From Chitinophaga deserti (GTDB taxonomy: Bacteria; Bacteroidota; Bacteroidia; Chitinophagales; Chitinophagaceae), in the NCBI RefSeq assembly GCF_003149455.1, contig NZ_QFFK01000005.1, positions 434,001 to 498,000 of the forward strand: a DNA stretch of 64,000 nt, read 5' to 3'. Under the pieces are notes generated by a model. It did not search any database, was not told the origin of the DNA, and saw only the letters and a program-made list of their open reading frames with translations. A program made the translations under genes and the position numbers. Below, piece after piece: positions 8,365 to 16,541 of this stretch (position 1 is the stretch's first letter; every line of letters starts with the position of its first letter).

Positions 8365-8619
8365 ATGAGAGTTGTTAACTATTCAGAGTTTCGCAGTAAT
8401 CTCACTGAAAATTTAAATGCAGTCAATGACGATAGAGAAATTGTTGTAGTTGCCAGATCTCAGGGAAAAAATGTTGTTGTAATGGATTTAGACGAATATA
8501 ATGCATTGCAAGAAACCTTACATTTGACAAGTACCAAGGCTAACCGTAAAAGACTAGAAGAAGCAATAACGGAAATGAATAAAGGAAAATCCGTTAAACA
8601 TAAACTAATTGAAAAATAG
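8365..8619 (+). CDS. yefM: Antitoxin of the YefM/Phd family
   Basis: An 84-aa antitoxin that would bind and neutralise the YoeB RNase and repress the operon. The N-terminus (MRVVNYSEFRSNLTENLNAV) is typical of the YefM/Phd DNA-binding fold, followed by the VVVMDLDEYNAL segment and a charged, probably flexible C-terminus that would wrap the toxin. I chose the ATG at 8365, although the frame opens upstream inside the tRNA, because homology-like sequence and the promoter begin there. The toxin gene starts 2 bases after the stop. The coding sequence is visibly richer in A+T than the flanking genes, which suggests acquisition by transfer. Confidence 0.93.
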   Translation: MRVVNYSEFRSNLTENLNAVNDDREIVVVARSQGKNVVVMDLDEYNALQETLHLTSTKANRKRLEEAITEMNKGKSVKHKLIEK

Positions 8620-8621
8620 TT

Positions 8622-8879
8622 ATGGAGTTAGCGTGGCAAACCCATGCATGGGAAGATTATCTTTATTGGCAACAACAGGACAAAAAAGTGCTACAACGCA
8701 TAAATGAACTGATTAAAGATGCAATGCGGTCTCCCTTTAAGGGTATTGGTAAACCCGAGCCACTTAAAGGAGATTTGGCTGGATATTGGAGCAGGCGGAT
8801 AACCGATGAACATCGCTTGGTATATGCTGTCAAGGAAAAACGGCTGCATATTTTACAGTGTAGATTTCATTATCATTGA
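8622..8879 (+). CDS. yoeB: Toxin YoeB, ribosome-dependent mRNA interferase
   Basis: An 85-aa RelE-superfamily toxin that cleaves mRNA in the ribosomal A site. The catalytic residues known from E. coli YoeB are at identical positions: E46 (KPEPLKG), R65 (DEHRLVY) and H83-Y84 at the C-terminus (CRFHYH). The length is nearly the same as E. coli YoeB (84 aa), so the toxin looks intact. It is co-transcribed with yefM and ends 96 bases before the second tRNA-Leu. Its A+T-rich composition matches that of yefM. Confidence 0.95.
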   Translation: MELAWQTHAWEDYLYWQQQDKKVLQRINELIKDAMRSPFKGIGKPEPLKGDLAGYWSRRITDEHRLVYAVKEKRLHILQCRFHYH

Positions 8880-8953
8880 AGGGATATCAATGGAAACAGG
8901 AAAAATATTCTTCAGATTATTCCGATAAATGATCAATTTATCAGAAAAGAAAC

Positions 8954-8961
8954 TATTTTTG
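8954..8961 (+). promoter_or_regulatory. -7 element of tRNA-Leu copy 2
   Basis: TATTTTTG is identical to the element before copy 1, 14 bases before the tRNA. No clear TTTG/TTG partner lies at 19-21 bases, so the toxin-antitoxin insertion may have altered the upstream half. Confidence 0.55.
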
Positions 8962-8975
8962 CGACCCTGACAACA

Positions 8976-9059
8976 GCGGAGGTGGCGAAACTGGTAGACG
9001 CGCTACTTTGAGGTGGTAGAGCCCGAAAGGGTGTGAGAGTTCGAATCTCTTCCTCCGCA
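8976..9059 (+). tRNA. tRNA-Leu (anticodon GAG), copy 2
   Basis: An 84-base tRNA with acceptor stem GCGGAGG/CCTCCGC, anticodon stem CTACT/GGTAG and GAG at 9010-9012. It differs from copy 1 at one D-loop base and at several positions of the variable arm, T stem and acceptor stem, with pairing kept throughout. CCA is not encoded. Confidence 0.97.
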
Positions 9060-9061
9060 CT

Positions 9062-9095
9062 ATCACCGGTTGATTTTCAACCGGTGATTTTTTTT
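9062..9095 (+). terminator. Terminator of tRNA-Leu copy 2
   Basis: The perfect 12-bp stem ATCACCGGTTGA/TCAACCGGTGAT is followed by eight T. Confidence 0.9.
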
Positions 9096-9196
9096 GCCCC
9101 TCATCCACGAACTGGAAAATCGGCTAACTTTACCACCGCGCAGATACTATGCGCACCAACGCCTGTAACTTGACCGCAGGCTAAATCATGTGAAAT

Positions 9197-10510
9197 ATGG
9201 GAACAAACGTTAACTGCCCCAACTGCGGGTCACAGTTTGTCATGGAAGATGCCATGGCCGCCGAAATAAAAAAGGACCTCCGTGGTAAAATGGAATCCGA
9301 ATGGCGCAAAAGAGTGGAAACCCTCGAAGCCCAGAAGTCGGAAGTAGAACAGGCCAAACAACAAATAGTTCTCGAACGCCAGCAGGTTTCGGCCGAACGC
9401 CAGCGCCAGGAAGATGAACTCCATAAACGCCTCCAGTCCGAAAAAGCAAAATTGCAGGAAACACTTGGTGAACAGATCCGTAAAAACGTATCGGCCGACT
9501 TCGAAAACCAGCTCAACCTCATGCGCGAAGCCCAAACTGCGAATGAAGAAAAGCTGAAAGAAGCACGCCTCCGGGAGCTGGACTTCCTCCGCAAAACACA
9601 GGAACTCCAGAACCGCGAACAGGAGCTGGATCTCATCATGCAGAAGAAGATCATCGAAGAACGCAACCACATCGCAGAACAGATACGCCGCGAAGAATCG
9701 GAGCGTAATAACATACGGGAAACCGAATACCAGCTGCGCCTCCGCGAAATGGAAAAGCAGCTGGAAGATCAGCGCCGCCTCGCGGAAGAAATGCGCCGCA
9801 AAGCCGAACAGGGCTCCATGCAATTGCAGGGCGAAGTAATGGAACTGGCACTGGAAGAAATGCTCCGCTCCGCCTTCCCTTTCGATGCCATCAGCGAAGT
9901 AGGTAAAGGCGTGCGCGGTGCAGACTGTATCCAGACCGTGCGCAATCAGTTCGGCCAGGAATGCGGCCGCATTATTTATGAATCCAAACGCACGAAAGAC
10001 TTCTCCCGCGAATGGATCGAAAAACTGAAGGCAGACATGCGCTCACAAGGCGCCGACGTGGCCGTACTCGTAACACAGGCCCTGCCGAAAGACATGGAGC
10101 GCTTCGGTGAAAAAGACGGCGTTTGGATCTGCACTTTCACCGAAGTGAAAAGCCTTACCTGGGTACTGCGCGATGCCATCCTCAAAGTATACAACGCCGT
10201 AAAAAGCCAGGAGAACAAAGGCGATAAAATGCACCTGCTGTACCACTACCTCACCAGCGGTGAGTTTGCGGAACAATGGAGCGCTATACGCGAGGGTTTC
10301 CGGTCCATGAAGATGTCTATCCAGAAAGAACGCGAAGCCATGGAAAAGCTCTGGAAAGCCCGCGAAAAACAACTGGAGAAAGTACTGCTCAACGCAGCCC
10401 ACATCAAAGGCTCCATCGAAGGCATTGCGGGAAGCGATTCGGTAGACCTCCAATTGCTCGATGATGCAGCCGAAGCACTCCTTGGGACGCCCGACGGTAC
10501 CAACGACTAA
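9197..10510 (+). CDS. DUF2130 domain-containing coiled-coil protein
   Basis: A 437-aa cytoplasmic protein. The N-terminus carries one CPNCG half of a zinc ribbon, followed by a long charged coiled coil (about residues 20-215, rich in Glu, Gln, Arg and Lys). The C-terminal half, from about residue 215, has the DUF2130 pattern (GVRGADCIQTVRNQFG, YESKRTKDFSREWIEKLKAD, VAVLVTQALP) that resembles a nuclease-like fold, but no activity is established for the family. It stands alone between the tRNA-Leu unit and a HAD hydrolase. Function unknown. Confidence 0.85.
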   Translation: MGTNVNCPNCGSQFVMEDAMAAEIKKDLRGKMESEWRKRVETLEAQKSEVEQAKQQIVLERQQVSAERQRQEDELHKRLQSEKAKLQETLGEQIRKNVSADFENQLNLMREAQTANEEKLKEARLRELDFLRKTQELQNREQELDLIMQKKIIEERNHIAEQIRREESERNNIRETEYQLRLREMEKQLEDQRRLAEEMRRKAEQGSMQLQGEVMELALEEMLRSAFPFDAISEVGKGVRGADCIQTVRNQFGQECGRIIYESKRTKDFSREWIEKLKADMRSQGADVAVLVTQALPKDMERFGEKDGVWICTFTEVKSLTWVLRDAILKVYNAVKSQENKGDKMHLLYHYLTSGEFAEQWSAIREGFRSMKMSIQKEREAMEKLWKAREKQLEKVLLNAAHIKGSIEGIAGSDSVDLQLLDDAAEALLGTPDGTND

Positions 10511-10573
10511 TATTTTCAAAATAAATGTTATATAATCCTTGCACCGGGGCATTTCCCGACATACATTTACTGC

Positions 10574-11215
10574 ATGAATAACCACACGTATCAATCCGTT
10601 ATATTCGACCTGGGCGCTGTGCTGGTAGACTGGAATCCGCGTTACCTGTATAGTAAAGTTTTTGCCACGCCGGAGGAAACGGATTACTTCCTGGAAAACA
10701 TCTGCACATCCGACTGGAACGAGATGCAGGACGAAGGCCGCAGCCTGGCAGACGGAACAGAACTGCTCGTGGCGCAGCATCCTGCTTTCGAAGCACAGAT
10801 ACGCGCGTTTTACGGCAGATGGAAGGAAATGCTCGGGGGAGATATTCCCGGTACGGTGGAGATTCTGAAAGCACTGAAAGACAGTGGCCGTTATAAATTA
10901 TACGCCCTCACCAACTGGTCCAGCGAAACATTTCCCATCGCTATCATGGAATACCCCTGGCTGCAGTGGTTCGATGGTATTGTAGTATCAGGAAAAGAAA
11001 AACTGCGTAAACCGCATGCGGCATTTTATCAGTTACTGACAGATCGTTTCGCGGTCGACAAATCGCAGGCCATCTTTATTGATGATAATCTCCGCAATGT
11101 TCAGGGTGCGGAAGCATTCGGTATCGAATCTATCCACTTCACTTCTCCCGAACAACTCCGCGAAGCACTCCAATCCCGCGGAATCCTCACCGCTGCTGCG
11201 TTACAGCAACAATAG
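10574..11215 (+). CDS. HAD-superfamily hydrolase
   Basis: A 213-aa haloacid-dehalogenase-type hydrolase, probably a small-molecule phosphatase. Motif I is FDLGAVLVDW with D12 as likely nucleophile and Gly in place of the second Asp, as in YihX-like members. Motif II is LTNWS, the motif III lysine is in KPHAAFY, and motif IV is FIDDN. An alpha-helical cap lies between motifs I and II. The substrate cannot be told from sequence. It is followed by a hairpin terminator. Confidence 0.87.
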   Translation: MNNHTYQSVIFDLGAVLVDWNPRYLYSKVFATPEETDYFLENICTSDWNEMQDEGRSLADGTELLVAQHPAFEAQIRAFYGRWKEMLGGDIPGTVEILKALKDSGRYKLYALTNWSSETFPIAIMEYPWLQWFDGIVVSGKEKLRKPHAAFYQLLTDRFAVDKSQAIFIDDNLRNVQGAEAFGIESIHFTSPEQLREALQSRGILTAAALQQQ

Positions 11216-11257
11216 TAATATTCCTCCCTCTTTTCATATCATCGTATTTTCATATGC

Positions 11258-11286
11258 AAGCCGCCGTCATGGCGGCTTTGCTTTAA
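11258..11286 (+). terminator. Probable terminator after the HAD hydrolase gene
   Basis: The 8-bp stem AAGCCGCC/GGCGGCTT with a 5-base loop is followed by a short, interrupted T run. Confidence 0.55.
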
Positions 11287-11481
11287 CATTTCCTTTAGTC
11301 AACTTTAACGTTTTTATGGTAAACGGCCGGTAACATTCATGCGTCTATAGCGTTGAATAGTAAACAGGCCGGAACGTGAAAATGATAATGTGTGAAGAAG
11401 CAAAGAAATGCATGCCCGCCTGCAGCAGTAACGGGCAGCATTTCCGGCTATTTGACTATAAGGAAATAAAATAGAACACAT

Positions 11482-12123
11482 ATGAAAAAGACAGGACTGA
11501 TGTTAAGTGCGCTCGCAGTAGCAATGGTACTCATCAGCAGCTGCCGCAAGGAGCCGCTGAATGACATGACCGCCGACGAATCGCGCATTTATGTGACCAA
11601 CTACGACGAGAAAGCTGACTTCACCTCATTTAAAACGTTCAGTATAGTGGACTCTGTTGCGGTGATCAGCAACCGGGAAGCATCCAAAAAAGAATTGACG
11701 CAGTACGACAAGCAATTGCTTGCCCAGTTGAAATCCCAGATGCAGTCCCGCGGCTACACACTGGTAGATAAAGCGGCTAAGCCCGACCTCGCCATGAACG
11801 TAAGCCGTATCGATGTTACCAGTACTTCCATCGGGTACAATCCCGGTTACTGGGCAGGCTTCCCCGGCTATTGGGATGCAGGCTACTGGGGATATCCCGG
11901 GTTCAATTACTGGTTCCCCAGCTACTACTCCGTTTTCAGGTACAATGAAAAATCAGTGGCCATCGACCTGGTGGACCTGAAGAATGCCAAATCCGGCAAC
12001 AACCAGCTCACAGCCATCTGGAATGCCATGCTGCGCGGTACCGGTGTTTGGAATGGCAACAACATCGATAGCATGGTTAAATCCATCTTCGATCAGAGCC
12101 AGTATCTGAAAACCACTCTTTAA
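11482..12123 (+). CDS. DUF4136 lipoprotein
   Basis: A 213-aa lipoprotein with signal peptide and lipobox (ALAVAMVLISSC, Cys21). The mature part follows the DUF4136 pattern: a Tyr-Asp-x-x-Ala-Asp-Phe-x-x-Phe-Lys-Thr-Phe start, the LLAQLKSQMQSRGYT helix, and an aromatic Gly/Tyr/Trp-rich loop (about residues 118-150). DUF4136 proteins are envelope lipoproteins without a defined role. The beta-barrel gene follows 49 bases later, so the two are probably one transcript. Confidence 0.85.
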   Translation: MKKTGLMLSALAVAMVLISSCRKEPLNDMTADESRIYVTNYDEKADFTSFKTFSIVDSVAVISNREASKKELTQYDKQLLAQLKSQMQSRGYTLVDKAAKPDLAMNVSRIDVTSTSIGYNPGYWAGFPGYWDAGYWGYPGFNYWFPSYYSVFRYNEKSVAIDLVDLKNAKSGNNQLTAIWNAMLRGTGVWNGNNIDSMVKSIFDQSQYLKTTL

Positions 12124-12172
12124 TACGGGTGGGATTTTGTAACAGACAGGTAATGTTAAAAAAACGAACGAC

Positions 12173-12796
12173 ATGAAAAGTATTAAAGCAATTATAATGG
12201 GCCTGGCCATCATCGCCGGCGGTACTGTAGCCGCTCACGCACAAAGCCGTCCGCCCCTTTCCGTAAATATCAATTATTCCGCAGCACAGCCCCTCGGATC
12301 CCTGAAAGACTATGCGGATAAAACCAGCTTCCGCGGATGGAACGTTGGCGTACAGTATCATATCAATGATCAGTTTGCCGTAGGACTGAAAACCGGTTTC
12401 GCGGATTACTACCAAAGATTACCCCGCGCCGTGTACCCCGGTAAAGGCGAAGACATCTCCGCCGTACAAACCCGTACACTGCAAACCATCCCCATCCTCG
12501 CCACGGCACAGTACACCTTTACCAAGCCCGACGCAGCCGTGCTGCCATATGCAGGCATCGGTATCGGTACTGCCAATATGAATTACGAAAAGTACTGGGG
12601 TGAGTTTGTAGAGAAAGAGAATAAGTGGGCGTTCCAGGTGAGCCCCGAGCTGGGTATCAACGTACCCTTCGGAAAATACTCACCATTTATGTTCAACGCC
12701 AGCGTGCAATATAATTATGCGCCTTACAAGCAGTATGAGATCAAGAATTTCAACTCAGTACAGGCTAACATAGGTTTGAAGTTCCATATCCAGTAA
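12173..12796 (+). CDS. Outer-membrane beta-barrel protein
   Basis: A 207-aa protein with a cleavable signal peptide (AHAQ at about residues 21-24) and a mature part made of alternating amphipathic strands. It ends in an aromatic/hydrophobic strand (ANIGLKFHIQ) typical of small 8-stranded porin-like barrels (OmpA/OmpW-like fold). It probably forms an envelope unit with the upstream DUF4136 lipoprotein and is followed by a strong terminator. Confidence 0.83.
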   Translation: MKSIKAIIMGLAIIAGGTVAAHAQSRPPLSVNINYSAAQPLGSLKDYADKTSFRGWNVGVQYHINDQFAVGLKTGFADYYQRLPRAVYPGKGEDISAVQTRTLQTIPILATAQYTFTKPDAAVLPYAGIGIGTANMNYEKYWGEFVEKENKWAFQVSPELGINVPFGKYSPFMFNASVQYNYAPYKQYEIKNFNSVQANIGLKFHIQ

Positions 12797-12830
12797 TAAG
12801 GACCACCAATTAACGGAACATGTGAAGTGG

Positions 12831-12862
12831 AGGGGCCGCCGTAAGGGCGGCCCCATTTTTTT
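12831..12862 (+). terminator. Terminator after the beta-barrel gene
   Basis: The stem GGGGCCGCC/GGGCGGCCCC with a short loop is followed by seven T, between convergent genes. Confidence 0.9.
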
Positions 12863-12866
12863 GTAC

Positions 12867-13853
12867 CTACTGCACTTCGAAGAAGGCTTCGGAATATTTT
12901 TCGCGGACGGTGCCGTCTGCATCTTTGTAGATATACAATGCCTGCAGCCCCAGCTCAGGATGTTCGCGGATAAAGGCCAGGCCTTTTTCTACTCCGAGGA
13001 GGATGAGGGCATTATCGAATGCATCGGCCGTCATGGCATTGGGTGCCGTAACGGTAACGGTGATGATGTTGTTGTGAATGGCTTCGCCGGTTTTGGGATG
13101 GATGGTGTGGGCAAAGCGGGTACCGCCTTCATCGAAATAACGCTGGTAATTACCGCTGGTGGCTACCGCGCGATTAGTAAGGCGGAGCCATCCTTTTTCG
13201 GGCCTGGCAGTATCTTCCTGCCGGCGCTCGATGCCTACCGTCCACGGCTGGTCTTTATCGTTATGCCCCATAGCCATCAGCTCGCCGCCCACATCCACGA
13301 GGTAATTACGAATCCCGCGCGACTGCAGGAACCTGGCTATCACATCCGTGGTATAACCCTGCGCAATGCCATTGCAGTCGATCTCCACACCGGGTTGCTT
13401 TTTCAGCAGGTATTTGGAGCGGATGAGCAGCTTATCGTAGCCTACGCGCTGTAACGTGCGCTGAATCTCCGCATCGGCCGGTTTGCCTTTCTGATGGCGT
13501 ACCACGCCAAAGCCCCACAGGTCTACCAGTGGTTTAACGGTGATATCAAATAGTCCGCCTGTAATGCGGCTTACTTCCTGTGCTTTGCGGATCACGGGGC
13601 GCATATGTACGTCCATCACTACTTTCTCTCCTTCGTTAAACCGGTTGATGAGGGAGCCGGGGAGGTAGAGGGAAAGAGAGCGGTCTATCTGCCGGAAGAG
13701 GGATTCCACTTCGGGGCGGAGTGAAGTAGTGTCTTTACTCAGGTATTTGACCATGTAATAGGTGCCCTGTGCTTTACCGGAGATGGTAACGGTTTGCTGT
13801 GCTGCAGTGTGCAGACCGGCAAGTAAGCATGCTGCCAGAATAATGCCCTTCAT
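12867..13853 (-). CDS. apbE: FAD:protein FMN transferase (ApbE family)
   Basis: ApbE covalently attaches FMN to Thr residues of exported or membrane flavoproteins (for example Na+-NQR or Rnf subunits), using FAD and Mg2+. The internal start at 13853 gives a clean signal peptide (MKGIILAACLLAGLHTAAQ), so the enzyme is periplasmic. An ATG at 13877 would overlap the upstream stop as ATGA and add eight residues. Visible motifs include the DIDR-like active-site region around QIDRSLSLYLPGS, IDCNGIAQGY, LVDVGGELMAMG and the metal-site segment HTIHPKTGE. It is probably co-transcribed with the acyl-CoA dehydrogenase, although no direct link is obvious. Confidence 0.92.
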   Translation of the reverse strand: MKGIILAACLLAGLHTAAQQTVTISGKAQGTYYMVKYLSKDTTSLRPEVESLFRQIDRSLSLYLPGSLINRFNEGEKVVMDVHMRPVIRKAQEVSRITGGLFDITVKPLVDLWGFGVVRHQKGKPADAEIQRTLQRVGYDKLLIRSKYLLKKQPGVEIDCNGIAQGYTTDVIARFLQSRGIRNYLVDVGGELMAMGHNDKDQPWTVGIERRQEDTARPEKGWLRLTNRAVATSGNYQRYFDEGGTRFAHTIHPKTGEAIHNNIITVTVTAPNAMTADAFDNALILLGVEKGLAFIREHPELGLQALYIYKDADGTVREKYSEAFFEVQ

Positions 13854-13873
13854 GCGCCCAAAATAATAAAAGG

Positions 13874-15052
13874 TCATGAGAAAGCATTGAGACCGGTAAT
13901 GTCCATACCGGTAATGAGCAGGTGTACTTCGTGTGTGCCTTCGTAGGTGATCACGCTTTCGAGGTTCATCATGTGCCGCATGATGGGGTACTCGCCGCTG
14001 ATACCCATGGCGCCGAGAATCTGACGGGCTTCGCGGGCTATATGCGTAGCGGTTTCACAGGCATTGCGCTTGGCCATGGAAATCTGTTCGGGAGTGGCTT
14101 TATCTGCATTGCGCAGCACACCCAGCCGCCAGTTGAGGAGCTGCGCCTTGGTGATATCGGTGATCATTTCCGCCAGTTTCTTTTGTATGAGCTGGAAGCC
14201 GGCTATGGGGCGGCCAAATTGTACGCGCTCTTTCGCATAGCGGAGTGCCGTGTCATAACAATCCATCGCTGCACCTATGGCTCCCCATGCAATACCGTAG
14301 CGGGCAGAGGAGAGGCAGGAGAGGGGGGCTTTCAGTCCGCGGGCGCCGGGGAGTATATTCGTTTTGGGTATGCGTACGTTGTCCATCACCAGCTCGCCGG
14401 TAGCGCTGGCGCGGAGGCTCCACTTGCCTTTGGTTTCAGGCGTGCTGAACCCTTCCATGCCTCGTTCCACAATTACACCGCGGATCTTATTCTCCGGGTC
14501 TTTGGCCCAAACCACGGCAATATCTGCAAAGGGGGCATTGGAAATCCACATTTTGGCACCGCTCAGGCGGATGTAGTCGCCATCATCTTCATAGTATGTG
14601 AGTAAACCGGCCGGATTAGAGCCAAAATCAGGCTCTGTGAGGCCAAAGCAGCCCATGAGCTCACCGGTGGCCAGGCGGGGCAGGAAGCGCTGTTTCTGTT
14701 CATCGCTGCCGAATGTATAAATCGGGTGCATGACGAGCGAACCCTGAACGGATGCCGTGGACCGGATACCGCTGTCGCCCCGCTCCAGCTCCTGCATCAT
14801 GAGCCCGTACGCGATATAGTCCATTCCGCCGCCACCGAAATCAGTGGGGATGGTGGGACCGAAGCAGCCCAGTGCCCCCAGGGGGCGAAGGATGTGTGCG
14901 GGAAACGCTGCACGCTGGCAGCAGTCGTCTATGATCGGGGATATTTCTTTCTTTACCCATTCGCGCACGGAATCGCGCACGAGCAGGTGTTCGGGAGATA
15001 ATAGTTCATCGATGGCATAATAATCGGGCGATTGGAAAAGGTCCTGGTGCAT
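13874..15052 (-). CDS. gcdH: Glutaryl-CoA dehydrogenase-like acyl-CoA dehydrogenase
   Basis: A 392-aa FAD flavoenzyme. Glutaryl-CoA dehydrogenase oxidises and decarboxylates glutaryl-CoA to crotonyl-CoA in lysine and tryptophan breakdown. Features that favour this subfamily over generic acyl-CoA dehydrogenases are the GIRSTASVQGSLVMHPIY segment (about residues 94-111), GCFGLTEPDFGS, and the catalytic glutamate in the C-terminal TYEGTHEVH. An N-terminal helical, central beta and C-terminal helical domain can be traced. No other glutarate genes are adjacent, but a 3-hydroxyacyl-CoA dehydrogenase is found at 21881. Confidence 0.88.
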   Translation of the reverse strand: MHQDLFQSPDYYAIDELLSPEHLLVRDSVREWVKKEISPIIDDCCQRAAFPAHILRPLGALGCFGPTIPTDFGGGGMDYIAYGLMMQELERGDSGIRSTASVQGSLVMHPIYTFGSDEQKQRFLPRLATGELMGCFGLTEPDFGSNPAGLLTYYEDDGDYIRLSGAKMWISNAPFADIAVVWAKDPENKIRGVIVERGMEGFSTPETKGKWSLRASATGELVMDNVRIPKTNILPGARGLKAPLSCLSSARYGIAWGAIGAAMDCYDTALRYAKERVQFGRPIAGFQLIQKKLAEMITDITKAQLLNWRLGVLRNADKATPEQISMAKRNACETATHIAREARQILGAMGISGEYPIMRHMMNLESVITYEGTHEVHLLITGMDITGLNAFS

Positions 15053-15126
15053 GGCTTAGATTTTTGCTTACGTCCGAATTTACGGAATTACGCCAAAGTT
15101 GTACCTTCGGCCCGCAAATCTGTGAT

Positions 15127-15564
15127 ATGGCCAAATTGATACCTGTGTTCCTCCTCGGGGTTTTCCTGACGTTTGTGATAGCCAGTTTTTCGTCCCGTTT
15201 GCAGCAGCATAAAGCAAAACGGAATATTTCGGCCGTAACTGATACGGTGGCCAAAACCACTATCGTTCAGCAATACTGGATGGTATTTTTCAAAGACGGG
15301 GCCAATACAAAGCAGGATCCCGCATCTGCCGCGCTGATCGATGAGGGGCATATCCTGCACATCCGCCGCCTGGTGGAAGACGGGAGGATGATCCTAGCGG
15401 GCGCTTTCGCGGATTACGATGCCATGCGCGGCATGTATGTGCTGAAAGCGGCCGACAGCCTGGAGGCCGTTTCGCTGGTGAAAGGCGATACCGCCGTACT
15501 TACGGGCAGGCTGCAGTTTGAAGTAAAACCCTGGTGGACGGCCCGCAACTGTCTTTTCAAATAA
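15127..15564 (+). CDS. Membrane-anchored YciI-like protein
   Basis: A 145-aa protein from the ATG at 15127; the frame opens 21 codons upstream. One hydrophobic segment at about residues 4-20 would act as signal anchor. The rest is a YciI/DGPF-like alpha-beta barrel (YWMVFFKDGANTKQDP..., HILHIRRLVEDGRMILAGAF, MYVLKAADSLEA). YciI domains usually have an active-site His-Asp pair and no agreed function; H74 in EGHILHI is a candidate for that His. An export anchor on this domain is uncommon. Confidence 0.75.
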   Translation: MAKLIPVFLLGVFLTFVIASFSSRLQQHKAKRNISAVTDTVAKTTIVQQYWMVFFKDGANTKQDPASAALIDEGHILHIRRLVEDGRMILAGAFADYDAMRGMYVLKAADSLEAVSLVKGDTAVLTGRLQFEVKPWWTARNCLFK

Positions 15565-15577
15565 ACTCCCCTGAATG

Positions 15578-15606
15578 CAAAAACGCCCCCTTCCGGGAGC
15601 GTTTCG
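15578..15606 (-). terminator. Terminator of pyrF
   Basis: On the minus strand the stem ACGCTCCC/GGGGGCGT with a GGAA tetraloop is followed by five T. It lies between convergent genes. Confidence 0.8.
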
Positions 15607-15626
15607 CTATGATTTCCAATATACTT

Positions 15627-16427
15627 TTACAGATAAGTGGCCATTTCCTGCTGAAGGGCGAGGGCGGCATTACGCGCGTCTTCCGCAAACTTCTCATCGT
15701 TACCTGCATAGATAACGGCACGGCTGGCATTTACCAAAAGGCCCACATCACCGTTCATTCCCTTTTCGGAAATATCTTTCAGGCTGCCTCCCTGCGCGCC
15801 CACACCGGGTACGAGGAAGAAGTGGTCCGGTACGATCTTGCGGATGGCAGCTACAGAATCTGCCTGGGTGGCGCCTACTACAAACATCATATTGTCCGGC
15901 GTGCCCCAGGAGGCGCAGGTACGGATAACGGTTTCGTAGAGCTGGCCGTTACCTGATGGTTGCAGCTGGAAGTCCTGGCTGCCGGCATTGCTGGTAAGCC
16001 CCAGTACGATAGCCCATTTCTCCTGGAAAGCGAGGAAAGGCTCCACACTGTCGCGCCCCATATACGGTGCAACCGTCACGGAATCAAAGCCATAGGTGTC
16101 GTAGAATGTTTTAGCGTAGTAGGTGGATGTGTTGCCGATATCGCCACGTTTTGCGTCTGCAATGGTGAAATTGTCTTTAGGGATGTATTCCACTGTGCGC
16201 TGCAGGCTCTCCCAGCCCCGGATGCCCTGGCATTCGTAGAAGGCCGTATTGATCTTGTAAGCCACGCAGAGATCGCGGGTTGCGTCGATGATGGCTTTGT
16301 TGAAGGCGAACATCGGGTCGGGGTGAGAAAGCAGATGACGGGGGATTTTGTGCATGTCCGTATCCAGTCCTACACAGAGATACGATTTCCGGTCTCTGAT
16401 GAGCTTCACCAATTCCTGTCTATTCAT
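15627..16427 (-). CDS. pyrF: Orotidine-5'-phosphate decarboxylase (type 2)
   Basis: Catalyses the last step of UMP synthesis, decarboxylation of OMP, in the cytoplasm. The 266-aa TIM barrel has the catalytic Asp-Lys-Asp network in [13 protein letters not shown], the N-terminal LCVGLDTD strand and the phosphate-binding [10 protein letters not shown] loop. The length and the position of DAKRGD fit the longer type 2 family found in Bacteroidota and actinobacteria. It is a single gene with its own terminator; no other pyr genes are near. Confidence 0.95.
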   Translation of the reverse strand: MNRQELVKLIRDRKSYLCVGLDTDMHKIPRHLLSHPDPMFAFNKAIIDATRDLCVAYKINTAFYECQGIRGWESLQRTVEYIPKDNFTIADAKRGDIGNTSTYYAKTFYDTYGFDSVTVAPYMGRDSVEPFLAFQEKWAIVLGLTSNAGSQDFQLQPSGNGQLYETVIRTCASWGTPDNMMFVVGATQADSVAAIRKIVPDHFFLVPGVGAQGGSLKDISEKGMNGDVGLLVNASRAVIYAGNDEKFAEDARNAALALQQEMATYL

Positions 16428-16541
16428 AATATATTTTCAGTTAGCGCGAATTTCCGCCATTTTTATCAATTCCGGATTTTGATTTTCCAATTTTCCTTCT
16501 TAATTTTTCCACCATCCACGATTTCCGAAAAACTGAATTCC

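Noticed and set aside
8194..9059. tRNA-Leu copies as attL/attR of an integrated element
   Set aside because: No integrase is present, and the tRNA 3' ends differ, whereas att repeats should be identical.
15960..16541. 194-codon N-terminal extension of the TIM-barrel gene
   Set aside because: It runs antisense through pyrF and lacks homology-like sequence; the ATG at 16542 gives a normal signal peptide.
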